Below are positions 1-13,400 of a stretch of DNA of 64,000 nt, piece by piece. A program made the position numbers and the translations under genes. The stretch comes from Chrysomallon squamiferum (lineage: Eukaryota > Mollusca > Gastropoda > Neomphalida > Peltospiridae). Location: contig CM022667.1 in NCBI GenBank assembly GCA_012295275.1, forward strand, positions 4,589,708 through 4,653,707, written 5' to 3'. Each line of letters begins with the position of its first letter. The stretch's first letter is position 1. Under the pieces are notes generated by a model. It did no database searches. It saw only the letters and a program-made list of their open reading frames with translations, and had not been told where the DNA came from.

Positions 1-110
1 CATCATCATCATCATTTAATCAAAACCCCCCAAAATATTGTTAACATATATTTTTACAATTTTTGTTTTCTTTTTTTCTTTTTTTCTTTTTTTTTTTTTT
101 TTATTATTTT

Positions 111-141
<31 letters not shown>

Positions 142-157
142 AAACACATTTTTGCAG
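1..157. repeat. Poly-T and (TA)n tract in intron before w1
   Basis: This is the end of the HYDIN intron upstream of the first exon in the window. It contains a poly-T-rich run and an alternating TA run of about 30 bp, directly before the acceptor TTTTTGCAG at 149-157. Confidence 0.75.
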
Positions 158-2592
158 GTTTTGTAAACACTCAGAACTGCACATTATTCAACACATCGCT
201 GGTTCCCATGAGCTTTCACCTGCGTATTCCATCGGATGGCGACATACCAAGTCTTTGCTGCATGAACAACCTCACTCTGGAAGAAGTGAGACAGAGTCTG
301 CAGAACACGAAGTCTGTCAAAGAGTTTGAAGTGATCGCTGACTCAGATCAGCTCCAGCCTCTGAGCAAAGTGAAAATACGAGTAAACTTCATTTCCAACT
401 CGGTCAAAAAGTACGACATTCCCCTCGTTGTTGACATGGACAACATCGGACAAGAAGTGTTGTCTTTAAACATCACAGCAAAGTTAGACTTCATTTTGTT
501 AACTGTGTCTGTGTTTTAAAATTTTAATATTTTATGTTAGTTTTAAATTAGTTTTTCAAACAAGTTAATTTCATTTTAATATTTCTGTACATTTTTTAGA
601 ATTTTAATATATTATGTTATTTTTTAAATTATTTTTCAAACAAGTTAATTTCATTTCAATATTTCTGTCTGTGTTTTTGAATTTTAATGTATTTACCTAA
701 TTGTTTGTTTTATTTTTTGTTCATTCAAGTTAATTTCATTTTAGTAGTGCAGTCTCTCTGTCTTTTCATATGTTTGAAAAAAGTTATTATGTATAGTCTT
801 TGTAATCAAAAAGAATTTCATTTTAATAAAATTACTTTTTTGTTTAAAAAAAAGTTTTTACCTGTAAATTTATATGGTTGTGCTTTTTTTAACAGTATTT
901 AAACACAATACAATGTGAGAATAAAAAAATATTTATTTTAAAAATCTGTTTGTAGATGTATTAAAGTCTATATAACTTTAGAATAAAAAAGTGTTAAGTG
1001 TGCTTATTTAAATATAAAAATATTTATTTATAAAAATCTGTTTGTAGATGTGTTGTGCCAACTATTACGGTACTTACTCCAGTTCTCGACTATGGTCGAT
1101 GTTTTCTGCGTTACCCGCATGAAATGAACATCCAGCTTAGAAATGCGTCTGATTTGCCAGCGAAGTACGAGATGATACGACAAGAAGAACGAAACATCGA
1201 GAATCCACCTCTCATATATTACACCAGTAAACCAGAAGTAATTACACAACACCTCTAACTTTTCTCTAAATCAGAAACCAATTTATTACTGTTCTAAACT
1301 TTCTTTCATTTATAATATTTCTCTGTTACACTGCTAAATCACAAACCAGTTTATCACTGTTCTAAACTTTCTTTCATTATAACACTTCTCTGTCAGATTC
1401 TAGACATTGGTATTATATTTCTTAACTTTTATAAATCACATTTCTAAACATTCTCTATCAAATTTCTAAACTTTATCACATTTCTAAACAATCTCTGTCA
1501 AAGTTCTAAGCATTCTCTAACAAATATCTAAAAAAATCTCTGTCAAATTTCAGAGCATTCTCTAAAAGTTTTCCTTTACAATTCTAATGTTTCTCTGTGA
1601 TATTTTTATCTTTCTCTATTGCATTATCAAGTATCACAGTTTTAAGCATTTTCTATCACAATTCTAAATATCTGTCAGCATATCTGAAAACAGACAACAC
1701 TTTAGCCTGGACCCAGTGAGGAACTGATCCCAGAACCTCTCTGTTCATAATAATGATTACCTAACACACTGTTCACCAAAGCTGGCTTTGTACCAAGAAC
1801 ATTTTATTTTGTTTTATTATATTTTTAAATTACTTACTTTTGTTTTGTTTCAGGGAATGTTTTTAATTTTTAATTTATTTTTTAAATTCCTTACTTATGT
1901 TCTGTTTCAGGGAATCATTGAACCAGAGTGTGATATAGAAATACCTCTGTTTATAGAGGCTCAGGTTTTGGATAAAAATAAAATGACTGTCCTCATTGAC
2001 ATATTTGGAAAATCTGAACCCCTGGTTAGTAGTAGATGTAATAAAAATGACCTTCAGTATTTACCACTTGCATTATATAGGTCATATATTTTTTAAATGT
2101 GTGGGTTTATGTCTGTGGTGTACTGTTATTTGTTCTTTCATTTTGTATTTCTGTGAGAATTTTGCAAATTTGTGACTAGATCAGAAATACTAATATCTTA
2201 TTTTAAATATAAATGTAAATTAATATATAAATTTGATAAACTAACTGAAATGTAATCTTACTGTATAGTTAATTGTCATATATTGAAGATATAAATGTTA
2301 CATTTGTTTTTAGTTTTTTCATTTGACAGTATATCTGTTACAGAATACAACTTGCTATATCTTTTTAGTGTATTACTTGTATTTTTTTAAGAAAATATCT
2401 GTTATATTTTTTCGTGGCATTACTGTTTTATCTTTTCAGAGTGTGACGGTTGTTTTTATTGGGGAGGGGCCGGTTGTGAACTGCCGCCCTACCAAACTAG
2501 ACTGGGGTGTGGTCACAGTGCTTCAGGACATAACAAAGAAGATAAGTCTATCAAACGAAGCTCTGATTCCAGCTAGGTTTGAAATTACCCTG
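158..2592 (+). CDS. HYDIN: HYDIN exons w1-w4: N-terminal ASH-type repeats
   Basis: Exons are 158-482, 1048-1237, 1911-2024 and 2440-2592. The first exon enters with two bases of a split codon and contains LVPMSFHLRIPSDG, a conserved HYDIN signature. The next exon carries PVLDYGRCFLRYPHEM, the usual start of an ASH/MSP repeat (a beta strand, then 'x-DYG/FG', then a strand). Exon w4 carries LDWGVVTVLQD, the same type of repeat start. w1 ends in phase 2 and w2-w4 end in phase 0. Introns 1 and 2 contain duplicated copies of the neighbouring splice sites (see repeats). ASH repeats are immunoglobulin-like modules common in ciliary and centrosomal proteins. The assignment of this block is secure; exact repeat borders are not resolved. 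Confidence 0.93.
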
Positions 2593-5500
2593 GTACAGTA
2601 ACCTTCACCTTCCTAACTATTTTTACTGATTAGTTTCTTTCAGTAAGAACCTTTAGAGTGGAGAGGAAACAATATATATATATATAGCAATTAAATTATA
2701 ATATTGAAAAATGATCTGAATGAAAACTATCTCTGGAATTTCTGATTTCAGTTCAGTTTTTGTATCTGTTTTTAGTTCTTTATTGCTGTTTTTTTAATTA
2801 GAATTTGTTTCATTCTATTGTAATTTTTTGGTTGTTTATGTTAGTATTTATATCCACTGAGTTGAATAATTCTAATTACTAATTTACTTATATGTATACA
2901 AATTTTATAAAATGGTGATCCATGTATATATATAGATAAATTCCTAAACGGTAATATTTTTTTTAGATATATAAATGGGAGGGGTATTTGTTTTTCAAAT
3001 AATGTGTATGTAAAACAAACTGCCATTTTTTTGTTGAGATTTTAAAAAATTATTATTATTATTATTTAAGAATATTTTAATAAAGTTTTTTTGTTTAGTT
3101 TAATCCTAACAGCGTGTTTCGTGCTGAACCTTCGGAAGGTGTAATTCCTCCTTTGAAAACTCTGGAAATTTCAGTCATTGCCAACCTTGATGACAGCCTC
3201 AAGTACATGAAATGTGTTATTTTTAAAATTTAATTAATATGTTTTGCCTTACAACTTTAAAAATATTTTCTTTTTAATTGCATTTTTTCCTATTTTATTT
3301 CATAATTTAAATAATTAAATTTGCCATTTAATTTTTTAAATATTTTCTTATTAACTGTATTTTTCAAATTATTTTCTTTTTAATTGTATCTTTTCATAGT
3401 AGATTTTATAATTTAATTAAATGCATTTGCTCTCTAATTTCTAAACTATTTATGTTCTTAATTGAATTGAATTTTTTTTTTAAATTTTTTTGTAATTGTA
3501 TTTTTCAAAGTAAATTTCATAATCTAATTAAATGAATTTGCTTAATTTTTAAAAATTTTCTTTTTAATTGTATATATTTTTTAATTTTCTTTGTAACTGT
3601 ATTTTTTTCAAAGTAGATTTCATAATTTAATTAATTAAATTGGCTCTTTATTTTTAAATTATCTCCTTGCTAAATGTATTTTTTCAAAGTAGATTTCATA
3701 ATTTAATTAAATGATTATTCTCTTTATTCGTATTTTTCAAATTGAGTTACTAATATTTTGAATGGTGTTTTTGAAAGTTTTCAGAACACGCTGCAGATAG
3801 ATGTGATAGAGAGCTACTCGCAGACTGTTCCACTCAAAGCTGCTGGTCACGGTTCAACGATTATCTCTGATCCACCTCTAACGTCCAGACTTGACCTAGG
3901 CTATCACTTCAGGTACAGTGAATAAGTAAAATCTGCAGAAATTATATTTCTATAGCATAACTGAATAATTAAGAATATTCAAATGTTTATTCAATAGCAA
4001 CTGAATAATAAAAAAATATTGAATTTTTTTCATAATAATTGATTATAATTTTCAATTTTTTTTAATTCAAACTGATTGAATAATACTGTTCACAAGACTA
4101 TTCATATTTTTTTATTCAGAGAAATTGAATAATATTCACAATTTGTTATTCGAAGTAACTGAATAATAATAATGTTCACAATTTTTTGTAGTCAACGTAA
4201 CTGAATAATAATAATAATATTCACACTATTTTCTATTCAAAGTAATAATAATTGAAAAATAAGAATACTAACACTTCTTTACAGCAATCGTTTGATCAGA
4301 AGGGTGTTCACTTTGACAAACAAAGGCAGAAGACAGCAGTATTTACAGTGGGTCACGGAGGGATTTCAAATCAGTAAACAGAAGAGAAAAATGCATTCCT
4401 TCAACACTCAGGACATTAAAAACAAGGTGCATTATTTTCAGCAAAACATTATTAGCAAAACATCAATTTTAAGCGATTTGCAACACACGTTTATGTTGTG
4501 CTAAAACTTATTTTAAATTTAGTTTTTAAATATTTTCTTTTTTATTATATAATTTTATATCTTTGTAATATCTTTTATTTTATTTTAAGTTTTTAAATTA
4601 TTTTCTTTTAAAGATGCAGTTTCAAATCTTTGTAATAAACCAAAAAAAAAAGAGAAAATAAATAAATATTATATGACCAGGTCAATAAAATATAAATCAT
4701 TATTGATTAAAACTTGAATATAATTAATTATATTTGCCTCAATCTGTGTCTGATGCCTTCAGTTTTGAGTTTTTGTTTTTATTTATTATTAGTAAAGTAA
4801 AAGAGCCAGTAAATATGTATTTGATGTTTTTTAACAAATACGTGACTGAAAAACATTAATAATATTTTTATTGTTTTTATATTTTTAGCATTTGGATTTT
4901 TGCAGACATTTTTAAATATTAGAAAACAGTTTCAGGCAATTGTTTTATTCAGCTGTGCTGTTACTTGATCTGAATGTTGTATTTTTAAATTTAGAATGTG
5001 CCTCCTCCTCCTAAACCAAGTTACCCGATTTTCAACCTTTTGCCCAATCACATGGATTTGCTTCCCGGCCAGTCGACAGAAATGACTCTCGAAGGAATGG
5101 TTGAGAGGTAAATTTATTTTAAGTTTATAAATATATTTTAATTTTCAGTGATTTTTATTTCTTAAACAAACAGTTGATACAGTTCAAATGCAAGTAAAGT
5201 TTAACACATATTTATTTTTTTTAATAAAAGTAAAGTTTAAAAAATTAAGTAAATAAATAAATGAATAAATAAATAAATAAATAAATAAATAAACATTCTT
5301 GCACTAGAATAGTTTTAATAAAGTTTTATTTGTCAAAATTTGTGTCAGGTTTGTTTTTAAAGGTTTCAGCTTTATTGGGTAACTGATGCTGAACATCTCA
5401 GTAGATCTCAGTGTGCAGTCTGTTACTGTTACTTCTTTACAGTATTAAATTTCACTGCATTAATCAAATAATATTAGAGGAAAATTTCAAATTTATTATG

Positions 5501-8500
5501 TGTATCTGTATGAAAATAATAATAAGAAAATTTTATTATTTATTTTATTACTTTTTTTTTTTAAAGAGTGGTTTCAAAAATTACTCTGAATATAATATTT
5601 TATTTTTTACTTATCATATTTATTTGAGAATTTTCAGAAAAATAACTATGTACTGAGTTTAGTGAACAAAGATGAGATTTTTTATTGTAATGATTTTAAT
5701 AATTTGTTATTTTCAGTCCTCAGTTCATACATGAGAGACTGCTGTGTTATTCAGTGGTGGGAAAACAAAATGAAAAAGATCTCATTATGAAGATAGATCT
5801 TCTTGCTAACTGTATCTGTCCTCTTGTAGAGTTTTCTACCAAATGTGTCTACTTCAGAGTCGATATGGTAAATTCTCATTGTTCAAATTTGTGCTGTTGT
5901 TGTTATTATTATTAGTAGTAGTATTAGTATTATTGTATTTATTATTATAGTCATTAGTACAAATTTTGACAAATCTCCTAAAATTTCACAAGACACACAC
6001 ACACATTTGCACACACAGAAACACATTAAAAATACTGTGAAAAACATATTCATGAACATACACAGACTTTCATACATACACACAGTATACATTACCTAAT
6101 AACAGTTCATGTAATAGATGATCCAGATTTCAAGATTTTGTAGAATTTTCTAGACTACAGACTAACTACATACTAATATAAAGAGAGAAAAGTAAACAAC
6201 AAAACTGTTTTTACATAAACAAATTACAACACATCTAAATAAAAGAGTTCTAAACACCTGATAAAGGGTCTCATACCTGTTTTGCATATGTATGTTTGTA
6301 AATATAATGTTAAAAGTTTATTTCCAGTATGGAGGTGAGACTATAGATCTGCTGACAAAAGAATTAACTTTGAGCAATCTGTCCTTCCTGCCTCTGTCAG
6401 CTGAACTCAGTTTACACAAACCTTTTCAGTTCATACTCGAAGATGGAAGTGAGACATCAGAAGTGGTTAGCATGTTAGAGAGTTAAACAGTTAACTGAAT
6501 AAACCCACTTGTAGATTTGTTTGTTTATTAACATAATTTACTAATTTCTATTTCACTACTTATTTTTAGAAGCAACCAATATTCAGTCCCTTTTTAACAA
6601 TATATGCCACAATTTTACGTTTAACTAAATATCTGACAATTTATGATAGTGTAAATTTTATTTTTAACTAAATATGTCACAATTTATGAAACATAATTTT
6701 ATTTTTAACTAAATATGTCACAATTTATGAAACATAATTTGATTTTTAACTAAATATGTGATAATTTAAGATAACGTAATTTTGTTTTTAAAAGATATCA
6801 CAATTTATGATAAAGTAATATAATAAAAACAAAAAGTAAATTTGTTTTAGGAAGTGGAACTAGATGTTGGCAAATCTGTTTGTCTGAAAATCCAGTTTGA
6901 TCATCTGATCTATGGAGAGTTTAATCTTCAAACCATAACAGAACTGTTGTACATTAGATACGCTGAACATCAACATGTTGTAAGTATTTTACTTACTTCT
7001 AACTAGTTTTTAATTATTTATACTTAGTCCTTAATTAATTATTTAATCATGTTGTAAGATTTTTTATTCTTTTTTTTATCAACATATTATAAGAGTTATA
7101 CTTATTAAAACTAGTTTAATCAATATGTTGTTGGTGCTTGCTTAGACCTAATTAGTTTTTGATTATTTTGTTTACCGACATTTTTTATTAATATTCTTAA
7201 ATGGAACAGTATCCTTGATATTCTGCTGAACAAAGAAATTTGTCAGCATCAGATTGCATCTTTTGATATAATATTCTGGTTTCTGACTCATGCATCAAAA
7301 CATATACAAATACCTGTCTGCTGCTTGTAGTAGATGATTCCTTCAGAAGGTTAACATTTCCGTGACAATTTCCAGGACAGTGTGACATTGAGAGGTGAAG
7401 TCTATTTTCCAAATATTGAGCTGGAGAAGCAGGTAGTGGATTTTGGCTGCATTATCAATGACACAGAGGTCACTCGCTACGTCAACATGACCAACACCAG
7501 CCCCATGGTTGTCCACTACAAGTGGTCATTTGTGATTGACAGCGACCACAGTGTTGTGGTTAGTCACCCGCCTGTGAAATCATCACTTGGTGAGGAGGTG
7601 CCGGAGGTTCTGGAGCAAGCCGAGACAGAGACAGACGAACTAGAGTTCACACTGCATAAGTCTGACGAAGTAACTGATTTAAAAAAATTTAAAAAAATTT
7701 AATAATATTTTTTTGTCTTAAGAGAAAACAAATGGTTTCCTGTTTGAATGTAGTGTTTCCTGTTATTTTTGAAAATAGTTTTTCTTTTTTCAGTATTATA
7801 TTTTGTTATGTCTGTCCTTTTCTTTTGAATCTGATATGTCCGTCTCTTATCTCTAGATGTCTGCCCCTCTATTTCTCTCTTTCTGTCTCTCTTAACCTTT
7901 CTCTATCTCACTTTTTGCTCTTTCTCTCTCTTAACCTTTCCATTTGTATATTTGTCTCTTTCTCTTTCTTTCTCTCTCCATCACCATCTCCCACTACCTC
8001 TGTCTATTTCTCATCCTCTCTCTCTCTCAAACTTCTGCTTTCTCTCTCTCTTTTACCTTCTCCATCTGTATGTTTGTCTCTTTCTTTCTCTGTCAAAATC
8101 TCTCTCTTTCTCTGTTACTGACTCTGTCTGTTTGTCTGAGTCTCTCTGTTTGAGAAAGAAGTAAAACTAATGAGGTATGTTATGTGTAGATGTATGAAAC
8201 TCACTCTCAGGAAGTGGAGGAAGATAAGAGAAGAGGAAGTAACCGTGGTGACAATGTGGTGTCATTTCTTCAGGACATTGGTTCTCATAGCAACAACAGG
8301 GAGATAACTTCTGTTGACATGGAGAAGGTAACTCTGTTGGCTTTTCTTACTATTGAATTTCTCATAGAAGGTAATTCTCTTGTCTTTTCTTACTAATGTA
8401 TAATATGGGCTTAATGCAGTGAATATTATTTAATATGTCCAAATTATAAAATATATTGCGAAAAGCACTAGGTTACTATAATAAGTAATAACAATTACTT

Positions 8501-10414
8501 ACAGTATTTCATGTATATTTTTAAAGGCAAAGAAAACATTTCACTAAGACATATTTGAATATTTTGTTCTATGACTTATGGTCTGAATGCAGTGTTAACA
8601 ATGGTTGTTTAAAAATGTAATGTTCAGGGTCAGCTGGATGTCGAACAGGAGACAACAACAAAGGATGACACGACGGAGGAGACCTTGGAGGAGGAGCAGG
8701 AGGAGGAGGAGGATCTGGTGTATGATGAGATGATGGAATGGAATCTGATACAGCTGAGTGCAGAAGAGGAGGCACTGAAGTCTAACAAAGTTTTGTCTTC
8801 TCTTTTAGAGAACAGACGACAGAGAGCCACTCCCATTGGCATCGAGCAGGTTTGACTCTGTTTACACTCAGCAGAAAAACAAATGTCATGTTGAAATCAT
8901 TACTATTTCTTTTAATATAATCAAAAACCACTGTGCATATGAACCATGCTATAACTTCAACTGCATGTGTGTAATGTTGCCATATGTGATTTACGTTCTG
9001 TAGCCAGTTATTGCATATTTGACTTGAGTGCTGCACACCTTTGAGAAACCGGAGATCAAAGAGTGTACACAATTTTGGATCACAAAATGACCATCTTGGA
9101 GCATGTTGCTGGACACAGTGTCTGGGATGTTGCCAGATGTTTCAGTATAATCAAAGTCACCATACAGAGACTGTACAGTCATTTGCAGGCCACTGGATTC
9201 ACCAGGGTCAGTTGACAGAATGCAGCAGATGAGTTATTTGTCTGCACATGGCTGGTATATCAAAACAACTACTTTCCAGATCATCTTGTCACACCTCAGT
9301 CCACTCAAACACTTGCAGGGTGATCTAGAAAGATAAATACATCTGGAGCAGACTGATTGAGCAGTAGTGTAGAAAATACACACAGAGTTTGTGAACAGGA
9401 CATTTCATTACATAAGACACTGATGTCAAGTCTACATTAATTTATACAAGAGCAAAGTAGACATCCTATTCTTCTGCTGGAGCAGTCATAAAGACGAAGA
9501 TGTTCAGTCTCTGCTGTGTTTAATTGTTGACATGTGGAAATTATTCACATTAATAATCTAATGCATTATTTCTAAAATTCTTTTTAATATAGTTGAAAAT
9601 GATTATACTTGTACATTTTATTAACAATAACAAAAAAAATATATAAAACAGGATAAAACATGCATTTTCTTTTGTTCCTTACTCTTGTCTTGATCACTTA
9701 TGTATATTTTCTAAGTTGAGGTGTTTGTTAGAACTTACATCATTTGGGATTTTCTTACTTGATTCTTCTGCTGTTGTGTGTTTTGTGTGTAGGTGTTTAA
9801 TAAAACTTACATAATCTATTTTTACTTACTTGATTCTTCTACTGCTGTATGTTTTGTGTGTGTAAGTGTTTAATAAAACTTATGTGATCTATTTTTTACT
9901 TACTTGATTATTCTACTGTGTATATTTTTTGTGTATAGATGTTTGACATAATCTATTTTTACTTACTTGATTATTCTACTGTGTATGTTTTGTGTGTAGG
10001 TGTTTGACATCATGCCACTGTATGGGGTGCTGGAACCTGAACAGAATGATCAGCTCACTCTGACGTTCTTCGGACACACTGACATACGTGCGGAGGTGAA
10101 GTGTGTGTGTAAAATCGAGGGTGGACCCACCTACGAGCTGAGAATGAAAGGAGAAGCTTCGTCCATTGAGTACAGCTTCAATATAAAACAAATCAACTTC
10201 GGTCAACAGGTGCCATAGTGTGTTTTCATGTGTCTTTGTGTGTTTGTGTATATATGTATGTGTGTATGTGTGTGTGTGTGTGTATGTATATGTGTATGTA
10301 TGTTTGTGTATATATGTATATGCATATGTGCATGTGAATGTATATGTGTATACATGTATATATATGTCCATGTGTATGTGTGTGTATATGTGTTTGTATA
10401 TGTGTATACATGTG

Positions 10415-10445
<31 letters not shown>

Positions 10446-13400
10446 ATGAATGAGTTGATGATATAGATGTCACATATACAAATATCTTAGGTAATCTTTT
10501 AAGTATTATTATTATCATAATGGAAAGTTGAATATTTCAGTTATAGATGCTAAAGATGATTGACAGTTACCAGGTAACACTGAGGTTTACTATGATTGAT
10601 GTTTGTAAAAAGTGTCCTTGTAAAATGGCAATTACTTCATCATCATCATCATCATTATTCTTAATATGTATTATTGTGTTATTGTTGTTTTTGTTATTAT
10701 TATTTTTTTAAATTATTATTATTATTATTATTATTTATTATTGTTATTGTTGTTATTATTATCATTATCATTATTATTATTATTATTTATTATTTATTAT
10801 TATTGCTGTGTTAGTTTTTATTATTGTTATTGTTATTATTAATATTATTATTATTGTTAAATACAGATATATGATCAGGTTGTGTCGTCAGACATAGTGT
10901 TAACTAACAAAGGAAAGATTGGTTTTCATTTCATCACAATCAACACTGACCCAGCCTTGGCCAAGAACCCTCCCCCCGGAATGCCCATCATGGTCCCACC
11001 ATCAGTGAGTCAGCAGTCTTATTATTTTATTTATTTATTTACAAAAAAAGTAGAAAAGTTTTCTAAAAACATGTCCTTGAGACCATTCAGTTAATGAATC
11101 AATATTTTTATTAGCAGCAAGAGTTCTTGCTTTATTGATCAGAAAATATCCTGGAAACCATTTTTCACTTTTTTTACTTTATGTTTGTCACAGAGCAGTG
11201 GCAGGAACAGGAAAAGGTTTAATGAAAGTTTTATTACAAGTTGAGTGTGTTGTGTAATGTTTTTTCAGAAATGTGGTAAGATCACATAGAATTTGCTTTT
11301 CCGTGATATATTTTGATAAATCAAAAAAATTTGTATTTGAAAATAGCAAGAATAATTGATATTGTAGAAGAGAGTATTCATTACAAACAGTGAAGTTACT
11401 TTTAGAAATATCACTTAAATATTCTTCCTTAATGGTTTTCCTTTTATTCCTGTTTTAGTTGTTTCTCCTTTTACTGACAGATTGTGTTTAAAATTCATAA
11501 TATATACACAAAAAATTATTATAATAAATTTTAGGGCTTTATTGAACCAGGAGAAGAAATGACGCTTACAGTCAAATTCATATTTGGAACACCAGAAAAA
11601 TTCCACAAGATATTCCTGATCCAGGTGGCTCACTTTGAGCCAGACATAATCCACCTGTTCGGTGAGGGTCTGTTTCCACGGATCTCCCTGGATCTTCCAA
11701 GACTCATAGACGAAGAGGGAAGCTACTACAACCTCCTGGAGAAAGCCATGGAGTCGATGATCAAACAGGAGGAGCTGAAAGAATCGAAAATCAAAGAGCT
11801 CGGGGTTCAGAGGTCGGTAACGATGAGGAAAAACACGGCTAGCAAGTTAGTGCAGACGTGGTTTCCTCACTTGCAGGTTCAGGCCAAAGAGCAGGACACG
11901 AAGGAACTGCAGACGTCTGATTCTCTGATGAGGTCATCACTCAGCAAGGAAGCACAGACGTCAGAGTCGCTGACCAAACCGTTGGACAACAAGGACACGC
12001 AGACAACAGACTCTCTCCTCACCATGTCTGCTATAAAACTGCCGTCTCGAGGCAAATCCTCGCTGAAGACGACCTCCATTAGAGAATGTCACATGAAGAC
12101 GTTTGTCTCAAAAGAGATACAGGCTCCCGAAAGCATGGCAGACGTCTTTCAGAACAAAGAATGCCAAACCACGGAAACCTGGATTAAAAGGCTGCCCAGA
12201 GTGGTCAGTGGTCAGGCAACTCAGATGGGGCTGAAGATTGGTGACGCTAGCAGTGACCACATTAAATACGTAGGATCTTTTAAAGTGAGTTAAGTGTGTG
12301 CTGTTATTTCACGTTGCTCATTCTTCACTGCAAGTGAGTTTCTGAGGCTTAACCACTGATTTGTTGCTTACTTTTCAAAAATAATATATTAAAACAGACA
12401 CACACACACATAAAACATGCATATGTTAACACATACACACAAAGATACAAACATAAAAACACATAAATATGCAAATAATAATTATGTTTGTTTATGCATT
12501 ATTTATTTACCTACGTCAGTCGGTTGTTTGTCTGTCTGTGTCTGCCTGTCATCTATTTCAATCTAAATTTCTACCTGTCTGTCTGTCTGTGTCTGTCTGT
12601 CTAACAGTATATCTGTTTATCTAACAATACATCTATATCTGTCAGTGTACCTACCAGCCTACCTGTTTATCTATCTAAATATCTGTATGTCTGTCTGTCT
12701 CTCTCTCTCTCTCTGTCAAACTACATGTCTGTCTACCTGTTACACAGTCAGCGGAGACACCTCTGGATCGCAAGGTAGAACTGGAGGCAGAGAGGCTGAC
12801 TGTGGTTGAACAAGAACTCAAACAACAACAAGAACAGTTAAGTCCAGATCTAGCTAGACCATCTGCTGAGAGATTTGATGCTTCGTCAGAACAAATTACT
12901 CTGGAGCCCAAGAGAAGTAAAAGAAAATTGAAACAAAGGTGTTTTTTTATTTACTGCATAATGAACTGAAGCAAGAATATAAATATATTTTTTTTAATTT
13001 TTTGATTTATTTAGTTAGTTTTTGTGGAAAAATAGTTAGGTTATTAACTGAGGAGAATATTATTAATTAATAATCAGGGTTTGTAGAAAGTCTTGGACAG
13101 TTTTGGACATTTTGTGTGTTTTTAAACAAAGAGATTGGCTGCTATGTTATAAACTTAAGAAAGGAACAAAAATGAATTGAGCAAGTCTGAAAATGAGCTG
13201 ATTGTATTTCAGGCCTGTTTTGCCGGAATATGTTCTCGACTTTGGTCACGTCATCCTCGGAACTGTGCAGCTGCAGGTCGTCACGGCAACAAACACTGGC
13301 ATGTTACCAGTGTGCTTCCAGGTGGAGAGAAAGAACATTAACAAATATGGTTTTGATGTCCAGCTGGACAAAGTGAAAAATCTGCCTGGTTACCCTGACT

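Noticed and set aside
3771-3790. TTTTCAG ending at 3784 as the w6 acceptor
   Set aside because: It gives the wrong phase with the w5 donor at 3203 and leads to a stop. The AG at 3776-3777 restores the frame and the conserved sequence.
7732-8164. Ser/Leu/Phe-rich frames in three phases
   Set aside because: They result from the CT-rich tract and show no splice or homology support.
8569-9232. Several short - and + strand frames of 60-96 codons
   Set aside because: Those at 8569-8842 are antisense shadows of exon w14. Those at 8991-9232 overlap the transposase relic in other frames.
10215-10518. Long open frames on both strands rich in Cys/Val/Tyr or Thr/His
   Set aside because: They are translations of a TG/TATG microsatellite in an intron; there is no codon bias or homology.
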